From Priestia filamentosa (GTDB taxonomy: Bacteria; Bacillota; Bacilli; Bacillales; Bacillaceae_H): a DNA stretch of 64,000 nt. Shown here piece by piece: positions 43,860 to 52,699 of this stretch. Numbering within the stretch: position 1 is the first letter of the stretch; every line of letters starts with the position of its first letter. Both the position numbers and the translations under genes were made by a program. The stretch covers positions 27,707-91,706 of the forward strand of contig NZ_FXAJ01000009.1 of assembly GCF_900177535.1 (NCBI RefSeq), written 5' to 3'. The notes beneath the pieces are model-generated. The model searched no databases. It saw only the letters and a program-made list of their open reading frames with translations, and had not been told where the DNA came from.

Positions 43860-44927
43860 ATGAAATTAGAATTTCCAATATTCCAAATTATTAATGAAGA
43901 AGGTCAGTTAACAGATGAAAAGTATAAAGAGAGAATGACAGAGGACCTTGTAAAGAAATTCTACTATAACATGGTTCGAATTCGTACATTTGATCGAAAG
44001 GCTATTAGTTTACAGCGACAAGGTAGGCTTGGAACATATGCTCCATTCGAAGGTCAGGAAGCTTCTCAAGTAGGAAGTGCCTTGGCTCTTGAAAAAGATG
44101 ATTGGGTGTTCCCTACATATCGAGATCATGGTGCTACGCTGACATTTGGTGCCAATATGGCTCGTACGTATTTATATTGGAATGGTCGTGTTGAGGGCTG
44201 TGTGCCTGAAGCGGGAAAAAAGATATTTCCTCCTGCTGTTCCGATTGCTACTCAACTTCCCCATGCGGCAGGCGCTGCGATGGCGGAACAAAAAAAAGGG
44301 ACGAAAAATGCAGCGATTGCTTATTTTGGCGATGGAGCAACTTCAGAAGGAGACTTTCATGAAGGTTTAAATTTTGCCAGCGTATTTCAAGCTCCTGTAA
44401 TCTTTTTTAATCAAAATAATGGCTTTGCTATATCTGTACCAATTGAAAAACAGATGAATTCTAAAACAATTGCTCAAAAAGCAATTGCCTATGATATGCC
44501 AAGCATTCGAGTTGATGGAAATGATGTTTTTGCCGTTTATTTTCAAACAATGGAAGGACTTGATCGGGCTCGTAATGGAGGAGGGCCTACTTTAATAGAA
44601 GCGATAACATGGCGATACGGGGCTCATACAACCGCAGATGATCCAACTAAATATCGCAATCAATCAGATAGTGATAGGATCCGTGAGATTCAAGATCCTC
44701 TTCTTCGTGTGGAGCGTTATATGAAGAAAAACAACTTGTGGGACGAAGAATGGGTAGCGAAAATTATGGGAGAAGTTACAAATGAAGTAGAGCAGGCAAT
44801 CAAAGAAATGGAAGCCTTTCCAAAACCGAATGTAAATGATTTGTTTGATTATGTATTTGAAAAGCCAGTATGGCCCATTACAAAACAAAAAGAACAATAT
44901 TTTCAATTAAACGGGAGGGAAGATTGA
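43860..44927 (+). CDS. 2-oxo-acid dehydrogenase E1 component, alpha subunit
   Basis: This 355-residue protein carries the thiamine diphosphate motif, from GDGATSEGDFHEGLNFA to the NQNN about 30 residues on. RRxGR-like ISLQRQGRLGTYAPFEGQEA and FPTYRDHGATLTFGAN are typical of pyruvate/branched-chain E1alpha. Together with E1beta it decarboxylates a 2-oxo acid and transfers the acyl group to lipoyl-E2. The gene neighbourhood with a branched-chain-type dehydrogenase favours branched-chain 2-oxo acids over pyruvate. Its TGA overlaps the E1beta ATG. Confidence 0.88.
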   Translation: MKLEFPIFQIINEEGQLTDEKYKERMTEDLVKKFYYNMVRIRTFDRKAISLQRQGRLGTYAPFEGQEASQVGSALALEKDDWVFPTYRDHGATLTFGANMARTYLYWNGRVEGCVPEAGKKIFPPAVPIATQLPHAAGAAMAEQKKGTKNAAIAYFGDGATSEGDFHEGLNFASVFQAPVIFFNQNNGFAISVPIEKQMNSKTIAQKAIAYDMPSIRVDGNDVFAVYFQTMEGLDRARNGGGPTLIEAITWRYGAHTTADDPTKYRNQSDSDRIREIQDPLLRVERYMKKNNLWDEEWVAKIMGEVTNEVEQAIKEMEAFPKPNVNDLFDYVFEKPVWPITKQKEQYFQLNGRED

Positions 44928-45949
44928 TGGCTATCAGTAGAGAGAAACTAGCAGAAGTCCATGGTGCAAAAACCCAACAGTTAACTCTTGTTCAAGCTAT
45001 AACCGATGGTTTGTCTACTATGCTAAAAGAGGATGAAAAAGTTCTTTTGCTTGGAGAAGATATCGGTAAAAACGGAGGAGTATTCCGTGCTACAGATGGC
45101 TTACAGAAACAATTTGGAGAAGGAAGGGTTATTGATACACCGCTTAGTGAAGCAGGAATTATTGGTACATCTATTGGTATGGCTATCAATGGATTTAAAC
45201 CAGTAGCAGAAATGCAGTTTCTTGGGTTTATTTATCCTGCATATGAGCAAATTATGACCCATGTATCACGTATTCGCATGCGAACGATGGGCCATTATAC
45301 AGTTCCAATGGTTATTCGTGCTCCATATGGGGCAGGTATCCGTGCTCCAGAAGTTCACTCAGACAGTGTAGAAGCTTTATTCACCCATATGCCTGGTATC
45401 AAGGTTGTATGTCCATCTTCTCCTTATGATGCAAAAGGATTGCTTATCGCAGCAATTGAAGATCCGGATCCTGTTTTATTCCTAGAGTCAATGAGAATTT
45501 ACCGTTCTACACGTGGAGAAGTGCCAGAGGGAAAATACACCGTTAAGATTGGAAAAGGAAGAAAGCTCAAAGATGGAAATGATGTCACTCTTATTACTTG
45601 GGGAGCGATGGTACCTGTTGCAATGAACGCTGCCCAGCAGGCTGAAAAACAAGGGATAAAGTGTGATGTTATTGATTTGCGCACTTTATATCCTATTGAT
45701 AAGGATATCATAGCAGAATCAATTCAAAGAACAGGCCGTGCTGTTATTGTACATGAAGCACATGAAACAGGCGGCTTGGGCAACGATATTGTTTCAATTA
45801 TTAATGATACTTCCTTTTTATACATGAAATCACCAATTGAACGTGTAACAGGGTTTGATGTACCAGTACCGTTCTTTGCATTGGAAGAGCATTATCTTCC
45901 AACTCCTCAACGAGTATTTAAGGCAATTGAAAAAGTGATGCATTTTTAG
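44927..45949 (+). CDS. 2-oxo-acid dehydrogenase E1 component, beta subunit
   Basis: This 340-residue protein has LLGEDIGKNGGVFRATDGLQ, DTPLSEAGIIGTSIGMAING and VIVHEAHETGGLGNDI, the standard transketolase-like E1beta features. The ATG at 44927 overlaps the stop of the alpha subunit and follows GGGAGGGAAG; an in-frame ATG at 44870 would overlap farther without a ribosome-binding site. It forms the alpha2beta2 E1 with the preceding product. Confidence 0.9.
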   Translation: MAISREKLAEVHGAKTQQLTLVQAITDGLSTMLKEDEKVLLLGEDIGKNGGVFRATDGLQKQFGEGRVIDTPLSEAGIIGTSIGMAINGFKPVAEMQFLGFIYPAYEQIMTHVSRIRMRTMGHYTVPMVIRAPYGAGIRAPEVHSDSVEALFTHMPGIKVVCPSSPYDAKGLLIAAIEDPDPVLFLESMRIYRSTRGEVPEGKYTVKIGKGRKLKDGNDVTLITWGAMVPVAMNAAQQAEKQGIKCDVIDLRTLYPIDKDIIAESIQRTGRAVIVHEAHETGGLGNDIVSIINDTSFLYMKSPIERVTGFDVPVPFFALEEHYLPTPQRVFKAIEKVMHF

Positions 45950-45961
45950 GAGGGATGAACA

Positions 45962-47245
45962 GTGGTTGAAGTAAAACTTCATGATATTGGTGAGGGAATG
46001 ACAGAAGGGGAAATTATTCATTATTTTGTTAAGGCAGGGGACACGGTGACAGTAGACCAATCTCTTTTAGAAGTTCAAACAGATAAAATGGTTGCAGAGC
46101 TTCCTTCTCCAGCCTCAGGGAAAGTTAAGAGCATTATTATTGACACTGGAGATACGGTGGAAGTTGGTACAACACTTCTTGTATTAGAAACAGAAGAAGG
46201 AAAGGCTGCAGAATCAAAAGGAGAGAAGCTATTATCAGAGCCTTCTTCTGAAAAAGTAGAGGAGTTACCAACAACATTAAATCAAACAGTTCCTGTTATG
46301 CAAGAGACTGAAAGAAGGTTTATCATTGCAGCACCTTATACAAGAAAAGTGGCACGTAAATTTGGTGTAGATATTAATGAAGTTACAGGGACAGGAAAAT
46401 CAGGGCGTATCACAGTAGAAGATGTGCATAACTTTGTAAAAGAACGTGATGAAGGGTCTTCTTTAGAAGAAAGACAAGAAACATCTTCTAAAGTGAGTGA
46501 AGAAGATGTTGAATTAAAACACCACATTAAAGACCAAGGAACACAGAAGGAAGTAAAAGAAACAATGCCATTTAGGGGACGTCGGAAGCAAATTGCTAAA
46601 AAAATGACAAAATCTCTTTATACAATTCCTCATGTTACACAGTTTGAGGAGGCGGATTTAACCGAACTGCTTGCGTACCGAAATGATTTAAAGGAAATGA
46701 ATATGAATATTTCCGTAGCTGCTTTCTTTATTAAAGCTATTGCTGTAGCATTAAAGAAATTTCCGGTTTTTAATGCCAAGCTGGACGAAGAAAATGAAGT
46801 GATTTATTTAGAAAAAGAGTATAATATTGGAATTGCCACAGATACAGAAGAAGGCCTAATTGTACCTGTTATTCACCACGCTGATAGATTGTCTGTTAGT
46901 CAAATTCACGAAAAACTGAAGGAGTTAACGAGAAAGGCACAAGAAGGCAAGCTTACAATGGATGATATGAGGGGAGGAACATTTACAGTTAGTAATGTTG
47001 GTCCTCTAGGAAGTATTGGCGCAACTCCAATCATTAATCATCCGGAAACTGGATTAATTGCATTTCATAAGACGAAAAAAATGCCTGTTGTAAATGAGAA
47101 CGATGAGATTGTCATTCGTTCAATGATGACAATGTCAATGGCGTTTGATCATCGAGTAGCGGATGGAGCTACAGCTGTAGCTTTTACAAATCGCTTCAAA
47201 TATCTGATTGAAAACCCAAAGTTATGGCCAATTGAATTAGCTTAA
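45962..47245 (+). CDS. 2-oxo-acid dehydrogenase E2 acyltransferase, one lipoyl domain
   Basis: This 427-residue E2 starts at GTG. A single lipoyl domain covers residues 1-76 with the lipoylated Lys42 in EVQTDKMVAELP. A peripheral-subunit-binding domain covers about 121-160 (AAPYTRKVARKFGVDINE). The catalytic domain has FDHRVADGA, containing the active-site His and Asp. No E3 (dihydrolipoamide dehydrogenase) gene follows, so E3 must come from another locus. Confidence 0.92.
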   Translation: MVEVKLHDIGEGMTEGEIIHYFVKAGDTVTVDQSLLEVQTDKMVAELPSPASGKVKSIIIDTGDTVEVGTTLLVLETEEGKAAESKGEKLLSEPSSEKVEELPTTLNQTVPVMQETERRFIIAAPYTRKVARKFGVDINEVTGTGKSGRITVEDVHNFVKERDEGSSLEERQETSSKVSEEDVELKHHIKDQGTQKEVKETMPFRGRRKQIAKKMTKSLYTIPHVTQFEEADLTELLAYRNDLKEMNMNISVAAFFIKAIAVALKKFPVFNAKLDEENEVIYLEKEYNIGIATDTEEGLIVPVIHHADRLSVSQIHEKLKELTRKAQEGKLTMDDMRGGTFTVSNVGPLGSIGATPIINHPETGLIAFHKTKKMPVVNENDEIVIRSMMTMSMAFDHRVADGATAVAFTNRFKYLIENPKLWPIELA

Positions 47246-47263
47246 AGATCATACAGATTCAGA

Positions 47264-47287
47264 TAACAGGGGGTCCTCCCCCTGTTA
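47264..47287 (+). terminator. GC-rich hairpin after the E2 gene
   Basis: TAACAGGGGG and CCCCCTGTTA pair around TCCT, 18 bases after the E2 stop codon. Only TTA follows rather than a T-run, so termination may be partial. Confidence 0.5.
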
Positions 47288-47590
47288 TTAGGTGATGTGT
47301 AAAAGGAACGAGAACGTTGGAGAGTAAGAAGGCCAATATTAATATGTGTTTAAAAACTAGATTTTTTAAAGTAGCGAATGATTGAAAACAAAGTACCCAG
47401 CAAATAGTCAAGTATTCATTGCAATCTCATATTGTCTGGAGCCACTAGGGAAATAGACTTTAACAAATTTGACTAAAAAGACAAATCATTACTTCATGCT
47501 TGGAAAGAAAAGAACTATCATTCATTTAAAAAGATATTCTCAATGCACAGTGAAAGGGATTCATTTAATAGAATCGAGGGGGAATAAGCG
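47288..47590. other. Leader region of the amino-acid permease gene
   Basis: About 300 bases without an ORF. I looked for a T-box core (TGGNACC) and a specifier-type stem and found none. Confidence 0.4.
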
Positions 47591-48967
47591 ATGGGATCAA
47601 GCAATTCACCACTTCAAAAGAAATTACTGCCACGACATATAAGTTTAATGGCAATGGGAGGAGCAATAGGGACTGGAATCTTTAAAGGGAGTGCTGAAAC
47701 CGTAACGTTAGCAGGACCAGGTGTTATTTTTACTTATATGTTTGCAGGGATTTTGCTTCTAGTTGTTATGGGGGCTATAGCAGAGATGGCTATTGCTTAT
47801 CCAGATACTAATATGAAAGGGTTTGTTCGTCTAGCCTTTGGTAAGCGGGTGTCTTTTGTAACAGGTTGGTTGTATTGTTTTATGTGGCTCTCTGTATGCG
47901 TTATTGAAGTAATTGTAGCAGGGAGCTTTTTTCAATATTGGTTTCCTAATATTCCGCTTTGGGTATTGAGTCTGGGCTGTGCAGTCTTAATTATTGGGAT
48001 TAATATGATGAATGTTAAAAATTACGGGGAGTTCGAATTTTGGTTTGCTGGTATTAAGATTGCGATGATTATGATATTCATTGTTCTGGGAGCAAGTATT
48101 CTCTTTGGAATTACGCCAAGTAACCAGTCGAATTACTTGCAAAACTTTACAGAGCATGGAGGCTTTTTCCCAAATGGATCAATGTCAATCATCTCGGCAC
48201 TGTTAATTGTGATGTTTTCATACGGAGGCTCTGAATTAATCGGATTAACTGTAACCGAAGCAAAAGATGCTGAACGTATTTTACCTAAGGTTATTAAAAG
48301 TTTTATTTGGAGAATTGTCTTGTTTTATACGCTGCCAATCCTCATAATTTGTGGTTTAATTCCTTGGAACGAAATAAGTGACCAATCAAGTCCATTTGTC
48401 CAAGTATTATCAATGTCTGGTTTGCAGGGAGCAGCTCATATTATGAATTTCATTTTAATCACGGCTGTCTTATCTGCTGCGAACTCTGGCATATATGGTT
48501 GTACAAGAATGCTCCACTCTTTAGCAATGGGAGGGGAAGCCCCCAAGACGTTCTCTTATGTATCTAAAAATGGTGTTCCGTCATATAGCTTAATGTTAAG
48601 TGCAATTGTATTAATCGTTGGCTCTCTGATTACTTATGTTGCACAGGACCAGGTATTTACTATATTAATGGCGGTTCCTGGTTTTGTCGTATCATTAATA
48701 TGGATTAGTATTTGCTTATCACAACTAAAACTTCGTAAATCATATCCTAAAGAACCAAGCTTCAAATTATGGGGCTTCCCTTATGTAACAGCATCTACGG
48801 CAGTAGTCTTAATTATTATTTGTATCATGTTTGTATTAAATGAACAGAATCGGACAAGTATTATTGCCTGTCTCCTTGTTTTAGCTATATTAGTTGGAGT
48901 TTCGATTATAAAATTTAAACGTTTTGATGCACAGAAGGCTGATTCGGGAGAAAAGAGGATAATGTAG
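47591..48967 (+). CDS. Amino-acid permease, APC superfamily
   Basis: This 458-residue membrane protein has about twelve hydrophobic segments. PRHISLMAMGGAIGTGIFKG is the helix 1 signature of the amino-acid/GABA permease group (such as RocE, YbxG and HutM of B. subtilis). FSYGGSELIGLTVTEAKD and AANSGIYGCTRMLHSLA are further signatures. The ribosome-binding site is GAGGGGG. Given its position it may import the amino acids used by the preceding cassette; the substrate is not known. Confidence 0.88.
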   Translation: MGSSNSPLQKKLLPRHISLMAMGGAIGTGIFKGSAETVTLAGPGVIFTYMFAGILLLVVMGAIAEMAIAYPDTNMKGFVRLAFGKRVSFVTGWLYCFMWLSVCVIEVIVAGSFFQYWFPNIPLWVLSLGCAVLIIGINMMNVKNYGEFEFWFAGIKIAMIMIFIVLGASILFGITPSNQSNYLQNFTEHGGFFPNGSMSIISALLIVMFSYGGSELIGLTVTEAKDAERILPKVIKSFIWRIVLFYTLPILIICGLIPWNEISDQSSPFVQVLSMSGLQGAAHIMNFILITAVLSAANSGIYGCTRMLHSLAMGGEAPKTFSYVSKNGVPSYSLMLSAIVLIVGSLITYVAQDQVFTILMAVPGFVVSLIWISICLSQLKLRKSYPKEPSFKLWGFPYVTASTAVVLIIICIMFVLNEQNRTSIIACLLVLAILVGVSIIKFKRFDAQKADSGEKRIM

Positions 48968-49337
48968 ATTTGTAATATTTCTTAGGCCCTTTAGTTTTAT
49001 GGTAATAGAGAAATGAAACTGCTGTGCTGAAATAACATTTAAGCTACCACTTGCTTTAGTTATATATGGAGTTCAAAACTTAAAAAGTGAAAGCCCAAAG
49101 GAAAATGCCTTTGGGCTTTTTAAATTTATAAATGCGTTGTCAAAAGAGTAAGGTAACAGCTCCATTTTTATTTATGAGTAATGTATATTATTGTGTCCCT
49201 TTTTTCTTCATTTGCTGTATTTATAGGATTGATACTGTACAACTGTTTAAGTTCATTTAAAAGACTTTAAGAAGATTCCTTCATTTTTGGAAGAGAGGTG
49301 GCGAATTATACTTCTTATAATGAACACGTTCTTTAGA
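48968..49337. other. Intergenic region between the permease and levB
   Basis: Holds the permease terminator (49,090-49,122) and otherwise AT-rich sequence with no ORF, on either strand, that looks real. Confidence 0.6.
49090..49122 (+). terminator. Intrinsic terminator after the permease gene
   Basis: AAAGCCCAAAGG and CCTTTGGGCTTT form a 12-bp stem around AAAATG, followed by T-rich sequence. It would also work on the minus strand. Confidence 0.88.
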
Positions 49338-49378
49338 TAAAAAAGAACACAGGGCATACTTAATATCTAGCCCTGCGT
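49338..49378 (-). terminator. Intrinsic terminator of levB
   Basis: On the minus strand CGCAGGGC and GCCCTGTG pair across a 14-base loop, followed by TTCTTTTTT. Confidence 0.75.
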
Positions 49379-49382
49379 TTAC

Positions 49383-50963
49383 TTATTTTTTATTCGATTT
49401 GTATATAGATTGATAATGTTTAATCTCTATATTTTTAAAAGTAGCGGTTCCGCCTTCAGAAAAGAGAGTTATGCCGTCATCCTCTAAAGGAGGGAATACT
49501 TGACTAGAGTGAACCACTTTTCCATCATCTATAAATACTTCAACAGTCGTTTTATCAACAAGTATTTTCAAATGAACTTTTTTCTTATTTAGATCAAAAG
49601 AAGCTTTGCTTTCGATATATTGATTACTCTCATCTGGCTGGTGTGTTAATCCTCGATTTACATAAGAGTAGGCTCCATCAGCAAAGATACCAACGTCAAT
49701 ATGTCGCTTTTCATCAGATGATTCGCGCAGGCGTAATCCAACATTGTGAAGGTCTTCCCATGAAACATCTGCTTCTAGTCTGTAAGCCACTCCTTCAGTA
49801 TCAAGCTTTTTTGATCCATCTACTTTAATCTCTTCATATTGATCCGTAGTTTTAGTTAACTTATTCAAGTTTTCGTTAGGCTGTGATGCTAAGTAGTAGT
49901 TGTCGTCACCTTGCTTTTTCAGCTCTATTCGACGGACGATAGAATCAATCCCATTGAATCCTTCTTTTACAGTAGGCGTGTTGTCTGCATAGTCCCAGTT
50001 GTTCATCCATGCTAGGGCATAGCGATGGTCTAATTTGTCGTCATTTAGCCCATCTTCGAAAGTGACACCGCCATACCAATCAAATCCATGGTCAAGCCAC
50101 TGGGGCTCTTCTTGAGCTGGCACAAATTCTTTTCCATTGTATTCACCAGTCCAATAAGCATAAGTATTCGGTTTTCCGGTCTCTTTACCATTTGCGCTCG
50201 CTCCAAGAATCCATTTGATTGATCCATCGTCTGCACGCATCATATAAAGATCAGGACATTCTATAAGTCCAATGTTTTTTGTTTCAAAGCCTCCTGTATA
50301 CTTCCAATCTTTTAAATCATCAGATTCATAAAATCCAATCTTTGTTCCTTCTGCCATAAGCATAACCCACTTATTTGCTCTGTCATCCCAAATGATTTTT
50401 GGATCACGGAAATCTTTTGTACCAGGATTTCTTAAAATGGGCTCATCACTATAAGATTTGAACGTTTTTCCTTTATCTTTACTGTACCATAGGAATTGTT
50501 CTTGCTGACCACTCGCAGAGGGTTGGGTCACAATGGCAATAACGCTATTCTCACCGAACCCTGCCGTATTCTGAGCATCTACTACAACTGAACCTGACCA
50601 TGGATCGCCGTTTTTATTTGTATACTTAGGTATTGCTACCCCTTCGTCTTTCCAATGAACAAGATCAGTAGACGTTGCATGACGCCATTCTGTTCCATTT
50701 CCATTAGGATAATCTCCATTATAAAGATAGTAATAGTGATATTTTCCATCTAGATAGATTGGCTTCTGAGGATCATTCTTCCATTTATCAGGGCTTGTGA
50801 AATGATAGTTAGCACGATACGTTTTTTTATCTGTCACTTTATGTTCATCCTCTTTCTTAGGTTCTGATTGCTTGATTAGAAATCCACCAATGGCAAGAAG
50901 AAGGCAAACAAGAGAAACAAATATCCATTTCTTTGATTTTGTATTTGGTATGCTTTTTGTCAT
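49383..50963 (-). CDS. levB: Endolevanase LevB, GH32 family
   Basis: This 526-residue GH32 protein has one N-terminal hydrophobic segment (about 12-28) that serves as a membrane anchor or uncleaved signal, so the enzyme faces outwards. The GH32 motifs are WKNDPQKP with the nucleophile Asp, FRDPKI with the transition-state Asp and ECPDLY with the acid/base Glu. A C-terminal beta-sandwich module follows. The sequence is close to B. subtilis LevB, which cuts levan to oligomers and is also encoded downstream of sacB. The ribosome-binding site (GTGGTG) is weak, and sacB's terminator lies just upstream. Confidence 0.92.
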   Translation of the reverse strand: MTKSIPNTKSKKWIFVSLVCLLLAIGGFLIKQSEPKKEDEHKVTDKKTYRANYHFTSPDKWKNDPQKPIYLDGKYHYYYLYNGDYPNGNGTEWRHATSTDLVHWKDEGVAIPKYTNKNGDPWSGSVVVDAQNTAGFGENSVIAIVTQPSASGQQEQFLWYSKDKGKTFKSYSDEPILRNPGTKDFRDPKIIWDDRANKWVMLMAEGTKIGFYESDDLKDWKYTGGFETKNIGLIECPDLYMMRADDGSIKWILGASANGKETGKPNTYAYWTGEYNGKEFVPAQEEPQWLDHGFDWYGGVTFEDGLNDDKLDHRYALAWMNNWDYADNTPTVKEGFNGIDSIVRRIELKKQGDDNYYLASQPNENLNKLTKTTDQYEEIKVDGSKKLDTEGVAYRLEADVSWEDLHNVGLRLRESSDEKRHIDVGIFADGAYSYVNRGLTHQPDESNQYIESKASFDLNKKKVHLKILVDKTTVEVFIDDGKVVHSSQVFPPLEDDGITLFSEGGTATFKNIEIKHYQSIYKSNKK

Positions 50964-51009
50964 ATAGAGTCACCACGCTTTAATTCTAGGTTGTATAGGA
51001 TAATAAAAA

Positions 51010-51037
51010 GAAAATACCAATAAGCATTGGTATTTTC
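51010..51037 (-). terminator. Intrinsic terminator between sacB and levB
   Basis: GAAAATACCAAT and ATTGGTATTTTC pair around a 4-base loop; on the minus strand TTTTTATT follows. levB expression may depend on read-through. Confidence 0.85.
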
Positions 51038-51045
51038 CTTTTTTA

Positions 51046-52515
51046 TTATTTATCAACTGTAACTTGTCCTTGTTCAAGGATGCTATCTTTTACCACAGAA
51101 GATTTCTTTCCATCAAGAGAAAGTTTGAAGCTTGGAGCGAATGTTGATTTATGATCTGCAAAGTATCCTCTGTTTGTCATATAGCTTGTGACAACAACAT
51201 CGTCGCTGTTCTTTTGAGGAATTGCATAGTGAGCATAGTTCCAAGTGACATCGTTCGGATCAAGGTCTTGATGTAGAACAATTCCTGTTTTGTTCATTGG
51301 TTTGTAAGGGCCTGTTAGAGAGTTAGAAACATATCCTAGCATATAGATGTCTTGATCATCTATGCCGTCAATCGTCATTTTAGATCCACGACTGCTTGTG
51401 AATAAGTACCATTTTCCATCTTTTTTGAAGATGTTTGGACGCTCAATTTCATCTGTTACTGTATTCGAAGTGATTAATGGTTTCATAACTTTTTTAAGCG
51501 TATAATCGTCATTAATTTCAATGATTCCAATCGCACCGTTTGCTAATTCAGCATATTCTTTTTTAGGACTTTGTAATAGTTTACTTTTTTCATCTTGGAA
51601 GAAGGCATTGCTCTTACTATAGTAAGCTCTGTTGTATAAAGAGTCTTCTCCTTGATAGCCTGTATCCTTTCCTGTATTAGCTTCAAATACAAGGTATTTA
51701 TGGCCATTGTCTTCAACATAGTGAGGATCTCTAAGCGTGTGGTTATCTTTAAAATCTACATTACCTTTGCTAAAAGCTTGTTCAACCTGTTGGTAAATCG
51801 ATCCATCCCCGTCAAAGATTGATTTGTGATCTTCTACACCGTCGACGTTAAGTGTGCCGTTTTGTTCTTCAGATACATATACTTGTGCTGTTGTGAGTGT
51901 TTGTTTACCGAAAAGGTTCTTGCTTTCATCAAAACCTGTTCTGTTTGTATAGAATAAGCGAATTTCTCCATCAGAAGTAAATGTTGCAGAACCCGACCAT
52001 TCTTCAGCTTGATCTTTTAAGTTTTCATCATTTGCTTTGTATTTATCGCTATCATCAAAGACGCGACCAGCATTTTTCCAAGCAGCTAGTGAATTGTCAC
52101 CTACTTTTTTATAGAACATGTAGATAAATGTGTCATTAGCATTTTTCGGATCTCCAGCTAAACCAAACACAATGTTGTACCCTTTGTATTCAGCTACTGT
52201 ACCATCAGCATTTTGTAGTGGCCATGTATCCCAAACATCCATCTCAATTTTATTTCCATTTTCATCAACTTTCGTTGCTGCAGGAATGTTTTTGATTTTA
52301 GATGCGTCAAACTGCGGCACCGTGAAGTTTGAATTTCCATGCTGATTGATCATGTTTTTCATGTCAAGTCGAGTCATATGCGAAAATCCATAATCTTCGT
52401 TATGATCTTGAGCAGTTTTTGGTGCTGCATGAGCAATTGCCCCGCTTCCTCCTGCTAAAATTGCGGTACTAAGGGTGATTACGCCTGCTTTTTTCGCCAA
52501 ACTCTTGAAGTTCAT
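51046..52515 (-). CDS. sacB: Levansucrase, GH68 family
   Basis: SacB (489 residues) is secreted and builds levan from sucrose. A signal peptide covers about residues 1-30, with likely cleavage at AHA-A. The nucleophile Asp96 is in VWDTWPLQ, the stabiliser Asp in LRDPHYVED and the acid/base Glu in TDEIERPN. The sequence matches Bacillus and Priestia levansucrases throughout. I use the ATG at 52515 after TAGGAGGAAG; an upstream in-frame ATG at 52584 lies before the promoter -10 and is not used. Confidence 0.95.
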   Translation of the reverse strand: MNFKSLAKKAGVITLSTAILAGGSGAIAHAAPKTAQDHNEDYGFSHMTRLDMKNMINQHGNSNFTVPQFDASKIKNIPAATKVDENGNKIEMDVWDTWPLQNADGTVAEYKGYNIVFGLAGDPKNANDTFIYMFYKKVGDNSLAAWKNAGRVFDDSDKYKANDENLKDQAEEWSGSATFTSDGEIRLFYTNRTGFDESKNLFGKQTLTTAQVYVSEEQNGTLNVDGVEDHKSIFDGDGSIYQQVEQAFSKGNVDFKDNHTLRDPHYVEDNGHKYLVFEANTGKDTGYQGEDSLYNRAYYSKSNAFFQDEKSKLLQSPKKEYAELANGAIGIIEINDDYTLKKVMKPLITSNTVTDEIERPNIFKKDGKWYLFTSSRGSKMTIDGIDDQDIYMLGYVSNSLTGPYKPMNKTGIVLHQDLDPNDVTWNYAHYAIPQKNSDDVVVTSYMTNRGYFADHKSTFAPSFKLSLDGKKSSVVKDSILEQGQVTVDK

Positions 52516-52540
52516 ATTCTTCCTCCTATGTAGTAGTAGG

Positions 52541-52572
52541 GGACGGAATATTACCATTCTGCTTGTCCGTCC
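52541..52572 (-). repeat. Hairpin in the sacB leader
   Basis: GGACGGA (52541-52547) and TCCGTCC (52566-52572) can pair. No T-run follows on the minus strand, so it is not the terminator of a SacY-type antitermination switch. Confidence 0.6.
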
Positions 52573-52588
52573 ATGTGTTAACAATTAA

Positions 52589-52594
52589 ATTATA
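52589..52594 (-). promoter_or_regulatory. -10 box of the sacB promoter
   Basis: TATAAT on the minus strand, about 75 bases before the start codon. Sequences 16-18 bp upstream are poor -35 boxes, as expected for an activated promoter. Confidence 0.5.
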
Positions 52595-52699
52595 GGGGAG
52601 TGCTTGCTTGCTGAATATGGAGGATATTGATTGAAATTTAGTCTTGAATTGATATATGAGGAAATAAAAAAGAGAGGCTTAAGGAAAATAAGGTAGCTC

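Noticed and set aside
47288..47590. T-box or riboswitch in the permease leader
   Set aside because: No TGGNACC core, specifier-type structure or terminator was found by eye.
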